DNA of 64,000 nucleotides. Origin: Pseudomonas sp. DTU_2021_1001937_2_SI_NGA_ILE_001 (GTDB lineage: Bacteria; Pseudomonadota; Gammaproteobacteria; Pseudomonadales; Pseudomonadaceae). The stretch lies in contig NZ_CP135971.1 in the NCBI RefSeq assembly GCF_032463525.1, positions 5,458,501-5,522,500 of the forward strand, read 5' to 3'. Positions 56,171 to 64,000 of the stretch are shown piece after piece (the first letter of the stretch is position 1; the number at the start of each line of letters is the position of its first letter). The notes under the pieces are model-generated. The model saw only the letters and a list, made by a program, of their open reading frames with translations. It ran no database searches and had not been told where the DNA came from. A program made the position numbers and the translations under genes.

Positions 56171-57196
56171 ATGCACGAGCCCACCGCCCGGTGCCTGCGC
56201 CGCACCGCGCTCTGGCTGGCCACGCTGCTGGTCATGCCGTTCAGCGTTTCCCTCCATGCCGCCAGCGACACGGTCCAGGCCGATGTATATGCCATCGAGT
56301 CGAACAGAGCTGCCACGACCCTGTTGCTCGACGTGGCCCACGCCGGGCCGCGCGTGGTGGCCGTGGGCGATCATGGCCACATTCTCTATTCCGATGACCA
56401 GGGCCAGAGCTGGCAGCAGGCGCGGGTGCCCAGCCGCCAGCTGCTGACGGCGGTGTATTTCGTCGATGAACGACATGGCTGGGCCGTCGGCCACGATGCA
56501 CAGATCCTTGCCAGCAGCGACGGCGGGCAGACCTGGAGCAAGCAGTTCGAGGACCAGCAGCGCGAGGCGCCGTTGCTCGACGTGTGGTTCCAGGACCCGA
56601 ACACCGGCTTCGCGGTAGGTGCCTACGGCGCATTGCTGGCAACGCTGGACGGCGGGCGGCATTGGGACGATGTGAGTGCGCGCCTGGACAACGAGGACCA
56701 GTTCCACCTCAATGCCATCGCAGCGATTCCCGAGGCCGGGCTGTTCATCGTCGGCGAGGCGGGTGGCATGTACCGCTCCCGCGACCTGGGGCAGAGCTGG
56801 GAAAAGCTCGACAGCCCTTACCACGGTTCGTTGTTCGGGGTGATCGCCACCGGCCAGCCGCAGACCCTGCTGGTGTTCGGCCTGCGCGGCAACCTGCTGC
56901 GCTCCAGCGACTTCGGTGACAGCTGGGAGGCGGTGCAGGCGCAGGATGAGCGCGGCGCGCTGCAGGCTACCCTGGCCGGTGCCGGGCGGCTCGACGACGG
57001 TTCGCTGGTGCTGGTGGGCAACGCCGGCACCGTCTTGCGTAGCACGGACGCCGGGCAGAATTTCACCGTGTTCAATCGCCCGGACCACATCGCCCTGGCC
57101 GGGGTTACCGGCAATGCCAGGGGTGAACTGATTCTGGTCGGCCAGGGCGGCGTGCGCCTCGGCTCTTCAGACGGCGCGGCGCTCGAGCAGCGATAA
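56171..57196 (+). CDS. YCF48-related beta-propeller protein
   Basis: A 341-residue exported protein with a signal peptide (about 1-32, ending SLHAAS). Repeated blades follow of the pattern VGxxGxIxxSxDxGxxW (for example VGDHGHILYSDDQGQSW and VGHDAQILASSDGGQTW), as in the photosystem II assembly factor YCF48. In proteobacteria such proteins pair with RND/MMPL permeases, here 17 bp downstream. Role unknown. Confidence 0.87.
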   Translation: MHEPTARCLRRTALWLATLLVMPFSVSLHAASDTVQADVYAIESNRAATTLLLDVAHAGPRVVAVGDHGHILYSDDQGQSWQQARVPSRQLLTAVYFVDERHGWAVGHDAQILASSDGGQTWSKQFEDQQREAPLLDVWFQDPNTGFAVGAYGALLATLDGGRHWDDVSARLDNEDQFHLNAIAAIPEAGLFIVGEAGGMYRSRDLGQSWEKLDSPYHGSLFGVIATGQPQTLLVFGLRGNLLRSSDFGDSWEAVQAQDERGALQATLAGAGRLDDGSLVLVGNAGTVLRSTDAGQNFTVFNRPDHIALAGVTGNARGELILVGQGGVRLGSSDGAALEQR

Positions 57197-57213
57197 GCAC
57201 AAGGACCCCAGGC

Positions 57214-59601
57214 ATGAACGATCTCCAGCACCCGCGTACCGATGAGCGCGCCACCTTCCTTGAGCGGCTGATCTTCGACAACCGCCCCACGGTGATCATC
57301 CTCTGTCTGCTGACCAGCCTGTTGCTGGCCTGGCAGGCTCTGCAGGTCAGGCCGTCGACCAGTTTCGAGAAGATGATCCCGCTCGGCCACCCCTACATCC
57401 AGAACATGCTGGCCCACCGCAACGACCTGGCCAACCTGGGCAATACCGTGCGTATCGCGGTGCAGGCGCGCGATGGCGATATCTTTTCGGCGTCCTACAT
57501 GGAAACCCTGCGCGAGATCCATGACGAAGCCTTCTATATTCCGGGCGTCGACCGTTCGGGCCTGAAGTCGCTGTGGAGCCCCAGCGTACGCTGGACCGAG
57601 GTCACCGAAGAGGGCTTCGCCGGCGGCGAGGTGATACCCAAGAGCTACGACGGCTCACGCGACAGCCTCGATCAACTGCGCAACAACGTGCTCAAGTCCG
57701 GACAGGTCGGGCGTCTGGTGGCCAATGACTTCAAGTCGAGCATCGTCGAGTTCCCGTTGCTGGAAGCCTACCCGGACCCGAACGACCAGAGCGTGCTGCT
57801 CAACCTGGACTACCAGGGCTTCTCCCATCAACTCGAAGAGAAGATCCGCGACAAGTACCAGCTGAAGAATCCGCAGGTCAGTATCCACATCGTCGGCTTC
57901 GCCAAGAAGGTCGGTGACCTGATCGACGGGCTGTTCATGGTCGTGGCGTTCTTCGCCGTCGCCTTTCTCATCACCCTGGTGCTGCTGGTGTGGTTCACCC
58001 GCTGCCTGCGCAGCACGGTGGCGGTACTCAGTACCACCTTGATCGCGGTGATCTGGCAACTGGGCCTGATGCACCTGGCCGGGTTCGGTATCGACCCCTA
58101 TTCGATGCTGGTGCCGTTCCTGATTTTCGCCATCGGCATTTCCCACGGGGTGCAGAAGATCAACGGCATCGCCCTGCAGTCCGGCGAGGCCGACGGCCCC
58201 CTCACTGCCGCACGGCGCACCTTCCGGCAGCTGTTCCTGCCGGGCATGATCGCGATCCTTGCCGATGCGGTGGGCTTCATCACCCTGCTGATCATCGACA
58301 TCGGGGTGATTCGCGAGCTGGCCATCGGCGCTTCCATTGGTGTGGCGGTGATCGTCTTCACCAACCTGATCCTGCTGCCTGTGGCGATTTCCTACGTGGG
58401 GATCAGCAAACGTGCGGTGGTGCGCAGCAAGCAGGATGCGGTGTCGGAGCATCCGTTCTGGCGCTTGCTGGCCAACTTCGCCAGCCCCCGCGTGGCGCCG
58501 GTATCCATCGTCCTGGCACTGCTGGCCTTCGGTGGCGGGCTCTGGTACAGCCAGAACCTGAAGATCGGCGATCTCGACCAGGGTGCGCCTGAACTGCGTC
58601 CGGACTCGCGTTACAACCAGGACAACGCGTTCATCATCCAGCACTACGCGACCAGCTCCGACGTGCTGGTGGTCATGGTCAAGACCCCGAGCGAAGGCTG
58701 CTCGGCCTATTCGACCCTGTCGACCATGGGCGAACTGGCCTGGAAAATGGACAACACCCCTGGCGTGCAGTCGACCATCTCGATGGTCAATGTCTCGCGC
58801 CAGGTGATCAAGGGCATGAACGAGGGCAGCCTCAAGTGGGAGACGCTGTCGCGCAACAAAGACGTGCTCAACAGCTCCATCGCTCGCGCCGAGGGCCTGT
58901 ACAACGCTGACTGCTCGGTGGCGCCGCTGCTGATTTTCCTCAACGACCACAAGGCCGAGACCCTGGAACGCGCCGTGGCGGCGGTCAAGGCGTTCGCCGC
59001 CGAGCATGACGGCCCGCAGTTGCAGTTCCTCCTGGCGGCGGGCAACGCCGGGATCGAAGCCGCCACCAACGAGGTGATCAGGGAGTCCGAGCTGCTGATT
59101 CTGGTACTGGTCTATCTCTGCGTGGCCGGCATGTGCCTGATCACCTTCCGCTCCTGGGCAGCGACCTTGTGCATCGTCCTGCCGCTGGTGCTCACCTCGG
59201 TGCTGGGCAATGCGCTGATGGCCCTACTGGGCATCGGCGTGAAAGTCGCCACGCTGCCGGTGATCGCCTTGGGGGTGGGCATCGGCGTCGACTACGGCAT
59301 CTATATCTACAGCCGCCTGGAGAGCTTTCTGCGCGCGGGCCTGCCGTTGCAGGAGGCCTACTACGAGACGCTCAAGTCCACCGGCAAGGCGGTGCTGTTC
59401 ACCGGCCTGTGCCTGGCCATCGGGGTGTGTACCTGGATCTTCTCGGCCATCAAGTTCCAGGCCGACATGGGCCTGATGCTGACCTTCATGCTGCTGTGGA
59501 ACATGTTCGGCGCGCTGTGGCTATTGCCCGCCCTGGCGCGTTTTCTGATCAAGCCGCAGAAGCTGGCCGGGCAGGTGGGACACTCGCTGTTCTCCCACTG
59601 A
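57214..59601 (+). CDS. RND/MMPL family permease
   Basis: A 795-residue inner-membrane protein with about 12 transmembrane helices in two halves, each preceded by a periplasmic domain. The halves carry sterol-sensing-like repeats (GISHGVQKINGI, and LGVGIGVDYGIYIYSRL). It resembles hopanoid/lipid transport RND proteins (HpnN/MmpL) rather than tripartite drug pumps; no MFP or TolC partner is nearby. It pairs with the YCF48-like gene. In related species this pair often accompanies DUF1302 and DUF1329 genes, absent here. Confidence 0.88.
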   Translation: MNDLQHPRTDERATFLERLIFDNRPTVIILCLLTSLLLAWQALQVRPSTSFEKMIPLGHPYIQNMLAHRNDLANLGNTVRIAVQARDGDIFSASYMETLREIHDEAFYIPGVDRSGLKSLWSPSVRWTEVTEEGFAGGEVIPKSYDGSRDSLDQLRNNVLKSGQVGRLVANDFKSSIVEFPLLEAYPDPNDQSVLLNLDYQGFSHQLEEKIRDKYQLKNPQVSIHIVGFAKKVGDLIDGLFMVVAFFAVAFLITLVLLVWFTRCLRSTVAVLSTTLIAVIWQLGLMHLAGFGIDPYSMLVPFLIFAIGISHGVQKINGIALQSGEADGPLTAARRTFRQLFLPGMIAILADAVGFITLLIIDIGVIRELAIGASIGVAVIVFTNLILLPVAISYVGISKRAVVRSKQDAVSEHPFWRLLANFASPRVAPVSIVLALLAFGGGLWYSQNLKIGDLDQGAPELRPDSRYNQDNAFIIQHYATSSDVLVVMVKTPSEGCSAYSTLSTMGELAWKMDNTPGVQSTISMVNVSRQVIKGMNEGSLKWETLSRNKDVLNSSIARAEGLYNADCSVAPLLIFLNDHKAETLERAVAAVKAFAAEHDGPQLQFLLAAGNAGIEAATNEVIRESELLILVLVYLCVAGMCLITFRSWAATLCIVLPLVLTSVLGNALMALLGIGVKVATLPVIALGVGIGVDYGIYIYSRLESFLRAGLPLQEAYYETLKSTGKAVLFTGLCLAIGVCTWIFSAIKFQADMGLMLTFMLLWNMFGALWLLPALARFLIKPQKLAGQVGHSLFSH

Positions 59602-59677
59602 AACGCGATGGGGCAGGGCGCGGTAGCGCGCTTTGCCCTATCATGGGCGCTTTCTCCAACAGGCCTGTGATTTACCC

Positions 59678-59956
59678 ATGACCACTTCTACCTTTCTGCA
59701 CGCCCTGCAAACCACCACCATGCTTGAAATCGACGGGCTGCACGCCTGGGAGTTCAGCCTGGACAACGGGCTGCAGGTCGAATGCATGGACGGCCGGGCG
59801 CGCAAGGTCTGGGCCTTCACCCCGGCCCAGGTCGAAGCGGCCAGTTTCGATGAGTCACTGCAAAGCTGGGTGATCAGCGACGGCCAGGCCGACCATCGCG
59901 TGGTGTGCCTGGACGCCTTCAGCCCCGACGATGACGAGGAAACCGACCTGGATTGA
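59678..59956 (+). CDS. small conserved Pseudomonas protein (possibly DUF5629)
   Basis: A 92-residue acidic protein beginning MTTSTFLHALQTTTML, with DGLHAWEFSLDNG and an acidic DDDEETDLD end. It recalls the small DUF5629 proteins of Pseudomonas; I hold this assignment loosely. ATG 59678 gives the best start; the frame is open 15 codons upstream. Confidence 0.65.
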   Translation: MTTSTFLHALQTTTMLEIDGLHAWEFSLDNGLQVECMDGRARKVWAFTPAQVEAASFDESLQSWVISDGQADHRVVCLDAFSPDDDEETDLD

Positions 59957-60022
59957 TCCAGGTCAGTTCCCACGTCTGCCTGCGCCCTTAGACTCCGGGG
60001 GCGTGCCAGTCGTCCCGTCAGG

Positions 60023-60059
60023 GGCGAGCGGCATCGGGATGGTAGGGTGCCCGCTCGCC
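60023..60059 (+). repeat. inverted repeat in the gap before the glucose-dehydrogenase-like gene
   Basis: GGCGAGCGG (60023-60031) pairs with CCGCTCGCC (60051-60059). There is no T-run. The 59957-60190 gap contains no other feature I can support. Confidence 0.4.
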
Positions 60060-60190
60060 GTGGCGGGCACTACACACGGATGTGCTTGCCTTTTCTTGCT
60101 CCCCCGCTGGAGCAACGACCTTCATTCCGCCGGCTGCTGCCGGTATCCGCTCCATGGAAGCGAGCGAAGCACATTCAGGGAGATTGTCTT

Positions 60191-60736
60191 ATGCCTGTTC
60201 AAGGCGCGTTGAGCCGTGCGCGGCTGTTGTCGACTTTTCTCGGGGCTCTGCTGCTGGTGGCCGGGCTGGTGACCTTGCTGGCCGGCGTGCAGCTGGCCGA
60301 GCTGGGTGGCACCTGGTATTTCACCCTGTCAGGGCTGGGGCTCGCCGCCTGCGGGATATTGCTGATGGCGGCCCTGCGCTGTGCGCTGTGGCTGTTCAGC
60401 CTGTGCCTGGCCTGCGCCACGGTCTGGGCCTTGTGGGAGGTAGGGCTGGACCCCATGCAGCTGCCGCCGCGCCTGCTGGTCTGGTTCCTGGCCGGGCTGC
60501 TGCTGTTGCTGCCGGTCTTGCGCCGCGGCCTGCGGCCGGTCCGTCGGTCGTTTTCCCTGGCGCATCTGGTGGTGGCGCTGCTGCTGGCGGGGATCTGCCT
60601 GGATCCGCTGGCCCAGGTGCGTCTTTCCCGGGAATACGACAGGCCCTGGTATGGCGTGCTGCTGCCACCGGTGCTGAGTGTGGTGCTGGCGATGGACGAT
60701 GCCCTGGGCCGCGTTGCGCGCCTGGCCGAGGGTTGA
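60191..60736 (+). CDS. orphan N-terminal membrane domain of a quinoprotein glucose dehydrogenase
   Basis: A 181-residue inner-membrane protein with about five helices. It resembles the N-terminal membrane anchor of PQQ-dependent glucose dehydrogenase (Gcd), with blocks LGGTWYF, CALWLFSLCLACATVWALWEVGLD (core WALWEVGLD) and LLLLLPVLRRG. The catalytic beta-propeller is absent: the frame stops and the next gene is a lactonase. The AGGGAGA site before ATG 60191 and the intact frame argue for a functional stand-alone protein rather than a fragment. Confidence 0.7.
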   Translation: MPVQGALSRARLLSTFLGALLLVAGLVTLLAGVQLAELGGTWYFTLSGLGLAACGILLMAALRCALWLFSLCLACATVWALWEVGLDPMQLPPRLLVWFLAGLLLLLPVLRRGLRPVRRSFSLAHLVVALLLAGICLDPLAQVRLSREYDRPWYGVLLPPVLSVVLAMDDALGRVARLAEG

Positions 60737-60810
60737 GCTGAACCTTTGCCGGTTGCTCGCTGTCCGCATGCTCAACGGCTTGCAACGCCCCTATAAAAAG
60801 GAAGACCGCC

Positions 60811-61986
60811 ATGTTCCGGCCCCTGCTGTCTTGTCTGGCGATGGCCAGTATGTTCGGTGTGATGAACGTACAGGCCAGACAGGAATCGGACTTCGACCTG
60901 CTGGTCGGCACCTATACCCAGGGTGCCAGCCAAGGCTTCTACCGTCTTGGCTTCGATAGCCAGACCGGGCTGATCGACAGCCAGCCGCGCCAGGTGGTGC
61001 AAGCGGGCAACCCTTCCTGGCTGGCGCTTTCCCGAGAAGGCGGCTACCTGTTCGTGGCCAACGAGAACGGTCCCGGCCAGGCTGACGAGCGCGGCAAGGT
61101 CAGCAGCTACACTGTGGATGGGTCAAGCCATCAAGTGACGGCGATCAATCAGGTGGCCAGCCAGGGTGATGAGCCGACCCATGCCAATCTGACGCTCGAC
61201 CAGCGTTTCCTGCTGGTGGCCAACTATGCGGTACAACCCAGGCCCGGTGGCTCCCTCGCGGTGTTTCCCGTGGACAGCAGCGGACGCCTGGGTGACGCCG
61301 TGCAGGTGCTTGGTCCGAACCCGCCGAGCAAAGTGAATGCCGAGCGGCAGGCTTCGTCCCATGTGCATGCCGTGGTGCCGGCACCGGAAGGTGACTACGT
61401 GGTGGCGGCTGACCTGGGGGCCGATCGCCTGTTCGTCTACCGTTATGACCCCAGCCTTGCCCAGCCGTTGCGGCGCGCCGCACACCCGCAGGTGCGCCTG
61501 CCGCCTGGCAGTGGTCCACGGCATCTGTTGTTCAGTGAAGATGGCCGGCATGCCTGGCTGACCCTGGAAATGTCGGCACAGGTGGCGGTGTTCGATTATC
61601 AGAACGGTCAGTTCCGCCAGACCCAGCTGGTCGACCTCAAGGGTTCCGACAAGCGTCAGGCAGTCGGTGCCAGCGGCTTGCATGCTTCCGCTGATGGGCG
61701 CTTCCTGTATGTCGCCAACCGTGGGGATGCCAATCAGTTGCTGGTATTCGGCATCGACCCGGCCAGTGGTCACCTGAAGGAAATCCAGCGACGCTCGGTC
61801 GAGGGACGTGAACCGCGAGAATTCAGCATCGACCCCAGCGGTCGCTTTCTGCTGGTTGCCAATCAGAAGAGCAACCAGATTGTCACCCTGCGCCGCGACC
61901 CGCAGACCGGGATGCTGGGCGACATCGTCCAGGCGCTGGACATCGACTCGCCTTCGGCACTGGTGTTTCTCCCTGCTGCCCGCTGA
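60811..61986 (+). CDS. secreted lactonase family beta-propeller
   Basis: A 391-residue protein of the YbhE/Pgl lactonase family (seven-bladed propeller) with a signal peptide (about 1-24). Blade motifs include LLVGTYTQGASQGFYR, HVHAVVPAPEGDYVVAADLGADR core AVVPAPEGDYVVAADLG, GSGPRHLLFSEDG and PREFSIDPSGRFLLVANQ. It may hydrolyse gluconolactone or 6-phosphogluconolactone. The signal peptide favours the periplasmic sugar lactone, fitting the dehydrogenase-like membrane gene 74 bp upstream. Confidence 0.85.
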   Translation: MFRPLLSCLAMASMFGVMNVQARQESDFDLLVGTYTQGASQGFYRLGFDSQTGLIDSQPRQVVQAGNPSWLALSREGGYLFVANENGPGQADERGKVSSYTVDGSSHQVTAINQVASQGDEPTHANLTLDQRFLLVANYAVQPRPGGSLAVFPVDSSGRLGDAVQVLGPNPPSKVNAERQASSHVHAVVPAPEGDYVVAADLGADRLFVYRYDPSLAQPLRRAAHPQVRLPPGSGPRHLLFSEDGRHAWLTLEMSAQVAVFDYQNGQFRQTQLVDLKGSDKRQAVGASGLHASADGRFLYVANRGDANQLLVFGIDPASGHLKEIQRRSVEGREPREFSIDPSGRFLLVANQKSNQIVTLRRDPQTGMLGDIVQALDIDSPSALVFLPAAR

Positions 61987-62140
61987 GCCGGTCGCGGCTC
62001 GAAGCGGGCGGGGCGCCATTATCAATCTCGCTGATACACGCTAGTGGCCTAAAGGATTTTTGCCAGGCACGCCCCGGGAGTAAGTTTGATCCATGGCCAA
62101 CGAGGCCCTGAACCCAGACCGAATTCCAAGGAGCACCACC

Positions 62141-62329
62141 ATGAACTTCAATGTCTTTTCGCTGATCGCCGCTTCAGCCATCTCCGCGACCGTCGCCCTG
62201 CCTGCCAGTGCCAGTTCCGAAGTGGCGGAAAACAAGCTGCATGCCACCCAGAGCCAGAGCTACACCCCGCAGTACCTGCAACAGAGCGCCAAGTTCTACG
62301 CCGCCCTGGACCATAAAAGCGTTGAGTAA
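62141..62329 (+). CDS. small secreted protein
   Basis: A 62-residue protein with a signal peptide (cleavage likely after PASAS-like ASA) and a mature part of about 37 residues ending ALDHKSVE. A strong AAGGAG site is 7 nt before ATG 62141. No known domain. The 3' region is rich in inverted repeats and ends in a terminator. Confidence 0.65.
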   Translation: MNFNVFSLIAASAISATVALPASASSEVAENKLHATQSQSYTPQYLQQSAKFYAALDHKSVE

Positions 62330-62344
62330 GGCGAGACCCTGAGG

Positions 62345-62437
62345 CTTTCGCGAGTCAGTTTGCCCACCCCTGACTGACGACCCCTGCCCATGGCGCGGCA
62401 GACCCCGCAGATCCGGTCGCAAGCCTGCTCGCGAAAG
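62345..62437. repeat. inverted repeats in the 3' region of the small secreted gene
   Basis: CTTTCGCGAG (62345-62354) is complementary to CTCGCGAAAG (62428-62437), with a smaller GTCAG/CTGAC pair inside. The TCGCGA-rich arms resemble Pseudomonas REP elements. Confidence 0.5.
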
Positions 62438-62452
62438 TCTCTTCGTTGAACG

Positions 62453-62488
62453 ATCCCCGCCCACTTCACGGTTGGCGGGGATTTTTTT
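62453..62488 (+). terminator. intrinsic terminator
   Basis: A 9-bp stem ATCCCCGCC / GGCGGGGAT with a 12-nt loop and seven T's. Confidence 0.92.
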
Positions 62489-62621
62489 CGTCTTGCACGG
62501 GGTCGGAATCTTATCGACCGTGGCATCGAATTCATTGATGACCGCTATATGCAACGATGTTTTTTCATCTAAAGGGTTTTCAATGATGCTAGGGTCATCA
62601 AATCCCCGAGGAGCCAGACCT

Positions 62622-62801
62622 ATGGCCACCGCCATACTTCATTCGATCAGGCAGGGCGCCTATATCGCCATCGCTCTGTATGTCGTGTTCATCGCCGTCA
62701 TTACCCTGACCAGCGCCTACCCGCAGCTCACCGACAGCCAGGCACCGGCCGTGGTGCACGATGCGGGCAGCGCTCAGCCGGTGGCGCAGCACACCTCCTG
62801 A
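62622..62801 (+). CDS. small single-pass membrane protein
   Basis: A 59-residue protein with one hydrophobic segment (about 12-30, GAYIAIALYVVFIAVITL) and a polar, probably periplasmic, tail. A strong GAGGAG site precedes ATG 62622. No known family. Convergent with the Lrp gene. Confidence 0.6.
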   Translation: MATAILHSIRQGAYIAIALYVVFIAVITLTSAYPQLTDSQAPAVVHDAGSAQPVAQHTS

Positions 62802-62808
62802 GGCGCAC

Positions 62809-63291
62809 TTACAGGCTGACCAGCTCGCTCACCGGCAGGCGGTTGTCAGTCTTCAGTTCGCGCAGCGACAGGTTGGAGCGGATGCTCGACACCCCCGGCA
62901 GCGTGCGCAGCACCTTCTCGACGAAACGGCTGTAGCTGTCCAGGTCCCGGGCCACCACCTGCAGCAGGTAGTCCGCCTCACCGGTGGTGTTGTGGCAGCT
63001 GAGCACCTGTGGCGCGGCCTGGATGATGCGCTCGAATTGCGCGGTGACCTCTTCACTGTGCTCATGGCAGGAAATCTGTACGAAGGCCATCACCCCCAGA
63101 CCCAGCTTGCGGCGGTTGAGGATGGCCTGGTAGCCCTCGATGAGGCCGCGCTCCTCCAGGCGTTTCTGGCGTCGCCAGCAGGAGGCCTCGCTGAGCGCGA
63201 CCTGTTCGGCCAGGCGGGTGTTGGAAAGCCTGCCATCGCGCTGAAGGCGTTCGGCGATTGCAATATCCACTCTGTCCAGATCGCTGTCCAT
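62809..63291 (-). CDS. Lrp/AsnC family transcriptional regulator
   Basis: A 160-residue regulator with an N-terminal winged helix (LDRVDIAIAERLQRDGRLSN, core DGRLSNTRLAEQV) and a C-terminal RAM ligand-binding domain with GEADYLLQVV. ATG 63291 is preferred; GTG at 63306 is possible. It is divergent from the alcohol dehydrogenase, and the gap holds two matched palindromes, so it probably controls that gene in response to an amino acid. Confidence 0.9.
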   Translation of the reverse strand: MDSDLDRVDIAIAERLQRDGRLSNTRLAEQVALSEASCWRRQKRLEERGLIEGYQAILNRRKLGLGVMAFVQISCHEHSEEVTAQFERIIQAAPQVLSCHNTTGEADYLLQVVARDLDSYSRFVEKVLRTLPGVSSIRSNLSLRELKTDNRLPVSELVSL

Positions 63292-63321
63292 GAAAGGGGC
63301 CTGCACTGAAAGGGAAAAGAG

Positions 63322-63336
63322 TGAAAGGTAATTTCA
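63322..63336. promoter_or_regulatory. putative Lrp-type operator, copy 1
   Basis: TGAAAGGTAATTTCA: TGAAA-N5-TTTCA, flanked by G and C to give 6-bp arms. The second copy is 41 bp away, about four helical turns. Confidence 0.55.
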
Positions 63337-63362
63337 CCATTCGCCCAGCGTCAATCGCATTC

Positions 63363-63377
63363 TGAAAAGTAATTTCA
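63363..63377. promoter_or_regulatory. putative Lrp-type operator, copy 2
   Basis: TGAAAAGTAATTTCA: the same TGAAA-N5-TTTCA architecture as copy 1, on the alcohol-dehydrogenase side. Confidence 0.55.
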
Positions 63378-63459
63378 GGCGCTTGCGGCATACTTTTGCC
63401 AGCGCCCCGACCGCCTTTGGCGAGGGACCAATGCCTGCAGATCTTCAGAGGTGATACCC

Positions 63460-64000
63460 ATGAAAGCGGTCGTCTACGAAGCCTTTTCCCAACCGCCCCG
63501 GATCATGACCGTGGACGATCCGACTCCCGAGCGCCATGGCGTGGTGGTCCAAGTCAAGGGCACCGGCGTCTGTCGCAGCGACTGGCATGGCTGGAAAGGC
63601 CACGACCCGGACATCCAGCTGCCTCACGTGCCGGGCCATGAGCTGGCCGGTGTGGTGGCGGCGGTGGGCAAGGACGTCACGCGCTGGAAGGTCGGCGACC
63701 GGGTCACCGTGCCCTTCGTCGGTGGTTGCGGCGCTTGCCCGGAATGCCACAGCGGCAACCAGCAGGTCTGCTACAGCCAGTTCCAGCCTGGCTTCACTCA
63801 CTGGGGGTCGTTCGCCGAATACGTGGGCATCCATCAGGCCGACCTCAATCTGGTAGCGCTGCCCGAGCACATGGACTTCGCCACGGCCGCCAGCCTGGGT
63901 TGCCGTTTCGTCACCTCGTTCCGCGCCGTGGTCGACCAGGGCAAGGTCAGCGCCGGGCAATGGGTGGCGGTCCATGGTTGCGGTGGCGTGGGCTTGTCGG
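63460..64000 (+). CDS. zinc-dependent alcohol dehydrogenase (partial, 3' end outside window)
   Basis: The first 180 codons of a medium-chain zinc dehydrogenase. The catalytic zinc ligands are Cys in GVCRSDW and His-Glu in PGHELAG. The structural zinc cluster is [16 protein letters not shown]. The coenzyme domain begins at HGCGGVGLS as the window ends. An AGAGGTG site precedes ATG 63460. Likely NAD(P)-dependent; substrate unknown. It is probably regulated by the divergent Lrp protein. Confidence 0.9.
   Translation, partial: MKAVVYEAFSQPPRIMTVDDPTPERHGVVVQVKGTGVCRSDWHGWKGHDPDIQLPHVPGHELAGVVAAVGKDVTRWKVGDRVTVPFVGGCGACPECHSGNQQVCYSQFQPGFTHWGSFAEYVGIHQADLNLVALPEHMDFATAASLGCRFVTSFRAVVDQGKVSAGQWVAVHGCGGVGLS

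Noticed and set aside
57655..59007. 450-codon - strand ORF inside the RND permease
   Set aside because: A His/Gln/Asp-rich shadow of a membrane protein; no support.
60082..60741. Alternative frame across the glucose-dehydrogenase-like gene
   Set aside because: It has no hydrophobic periodicity or ribosome-binding site. The frame at 60191 has membrane helices and AGGGAGA.

Overview
The window is chromosomal DNA of a Pseudomonas, most likely of the P. putida group. The evidence is uniform high GC, Pseudomonas-type core proteins, and a housekeeping gene order (rluC–sppA–yceF–yceD–rpmF–plsX–fab genes–pabC–mltG–tmk–holB–pilZ–tatD, then fimV–truA–trpF–accD–folC–SPOR–cvpA–purF–metZ) that is classic for the genus. 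I see no insertion sequence, prophage, integrase or CRISPR array. This is core genome with some accessory operons in its second half. The species assignment is inference.

Region 1 (1-13.8 kb) is a nearly continuous + strand block for envelope and fatty-acid biosynthesis. It opens with the divergent rne/rluC control region; rne itself lies outside the window. It then runs through HAD phosphatase, S49 peptidase, YceD/L32/PlsX, FabD-FabG-AcpP-FabF, PabC, MltG, Tmk, HolB, PilZ and TatD. Behind tatD, on the - strand, sits a small RNA that I identify as RgsA from position, a sigma-S-like -10, its ~120-nt length and its terminator. Its loop is complementary to the acpP Shine-Dalgarno region in the same window.

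Region 2 (14-30.6 kb) holds a LysE exporter, a TetR regulator, three conserved proteins of unknown or degenerate function (DUF4823, DUF1285, an ASADH-like protein without catalytic residues), fimV, truA, trpF and the accD-folC-SPOR-cvpA-purF-metZ-SDR run. It ends in a tRNA-Val/tRNA-Asp/tRNA-Asp cluster with its own promoter and terminator.

Region 3 (30.7-44.1 kb) is a mosaic of single genes and short operons. It contains a DUF2242 lipoprotein, topoisomerase IB, ilvA, an AraC regulator with a catalytically dead nitrilase-fold protein, FadH, a PLP desulfhydrase-like enzyme, two MFS transporters and DUF1853. Upstream of ilvA is a compact, previously unremarked (to me) attenuator: a 21-residue leader peptide with three consecutive Ile codons, followed by mutually exclusive antiterminator and terminator hairpins.

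Region 4 (44.2-56.0 kb) starts with nadK–phosphoesterase–GlpG rhomboid–YeaC–DUF2797–pepN. It continues with a seven-gene envelope-stress island matching E. coli yjfI-J-K-L-M-C, with a second rhomboid protease inserted after the PspA homologue. This island is the most system-like unit in the window: PspA, a rhomboid, DUF2491, a DUF350 membrane protein, a DUF1190 lipoprotein ending in Gly-Gly, and a glutathionylspermidine-synthase-type ATP-grasp ligase.

Region 5 (56-64 kb) carries a YCF48-like protein plus RND/MMPL permease, an orphan membrane domain of a quinoprotein glucose dehydrogenase beside a secreted lactonase, two very small proteins, and an Lrp/AsnC regulator divergent from a zinc alcohol dehydrogenase that runs off the window. 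Two identical-architecture palindromes lie between the last two.
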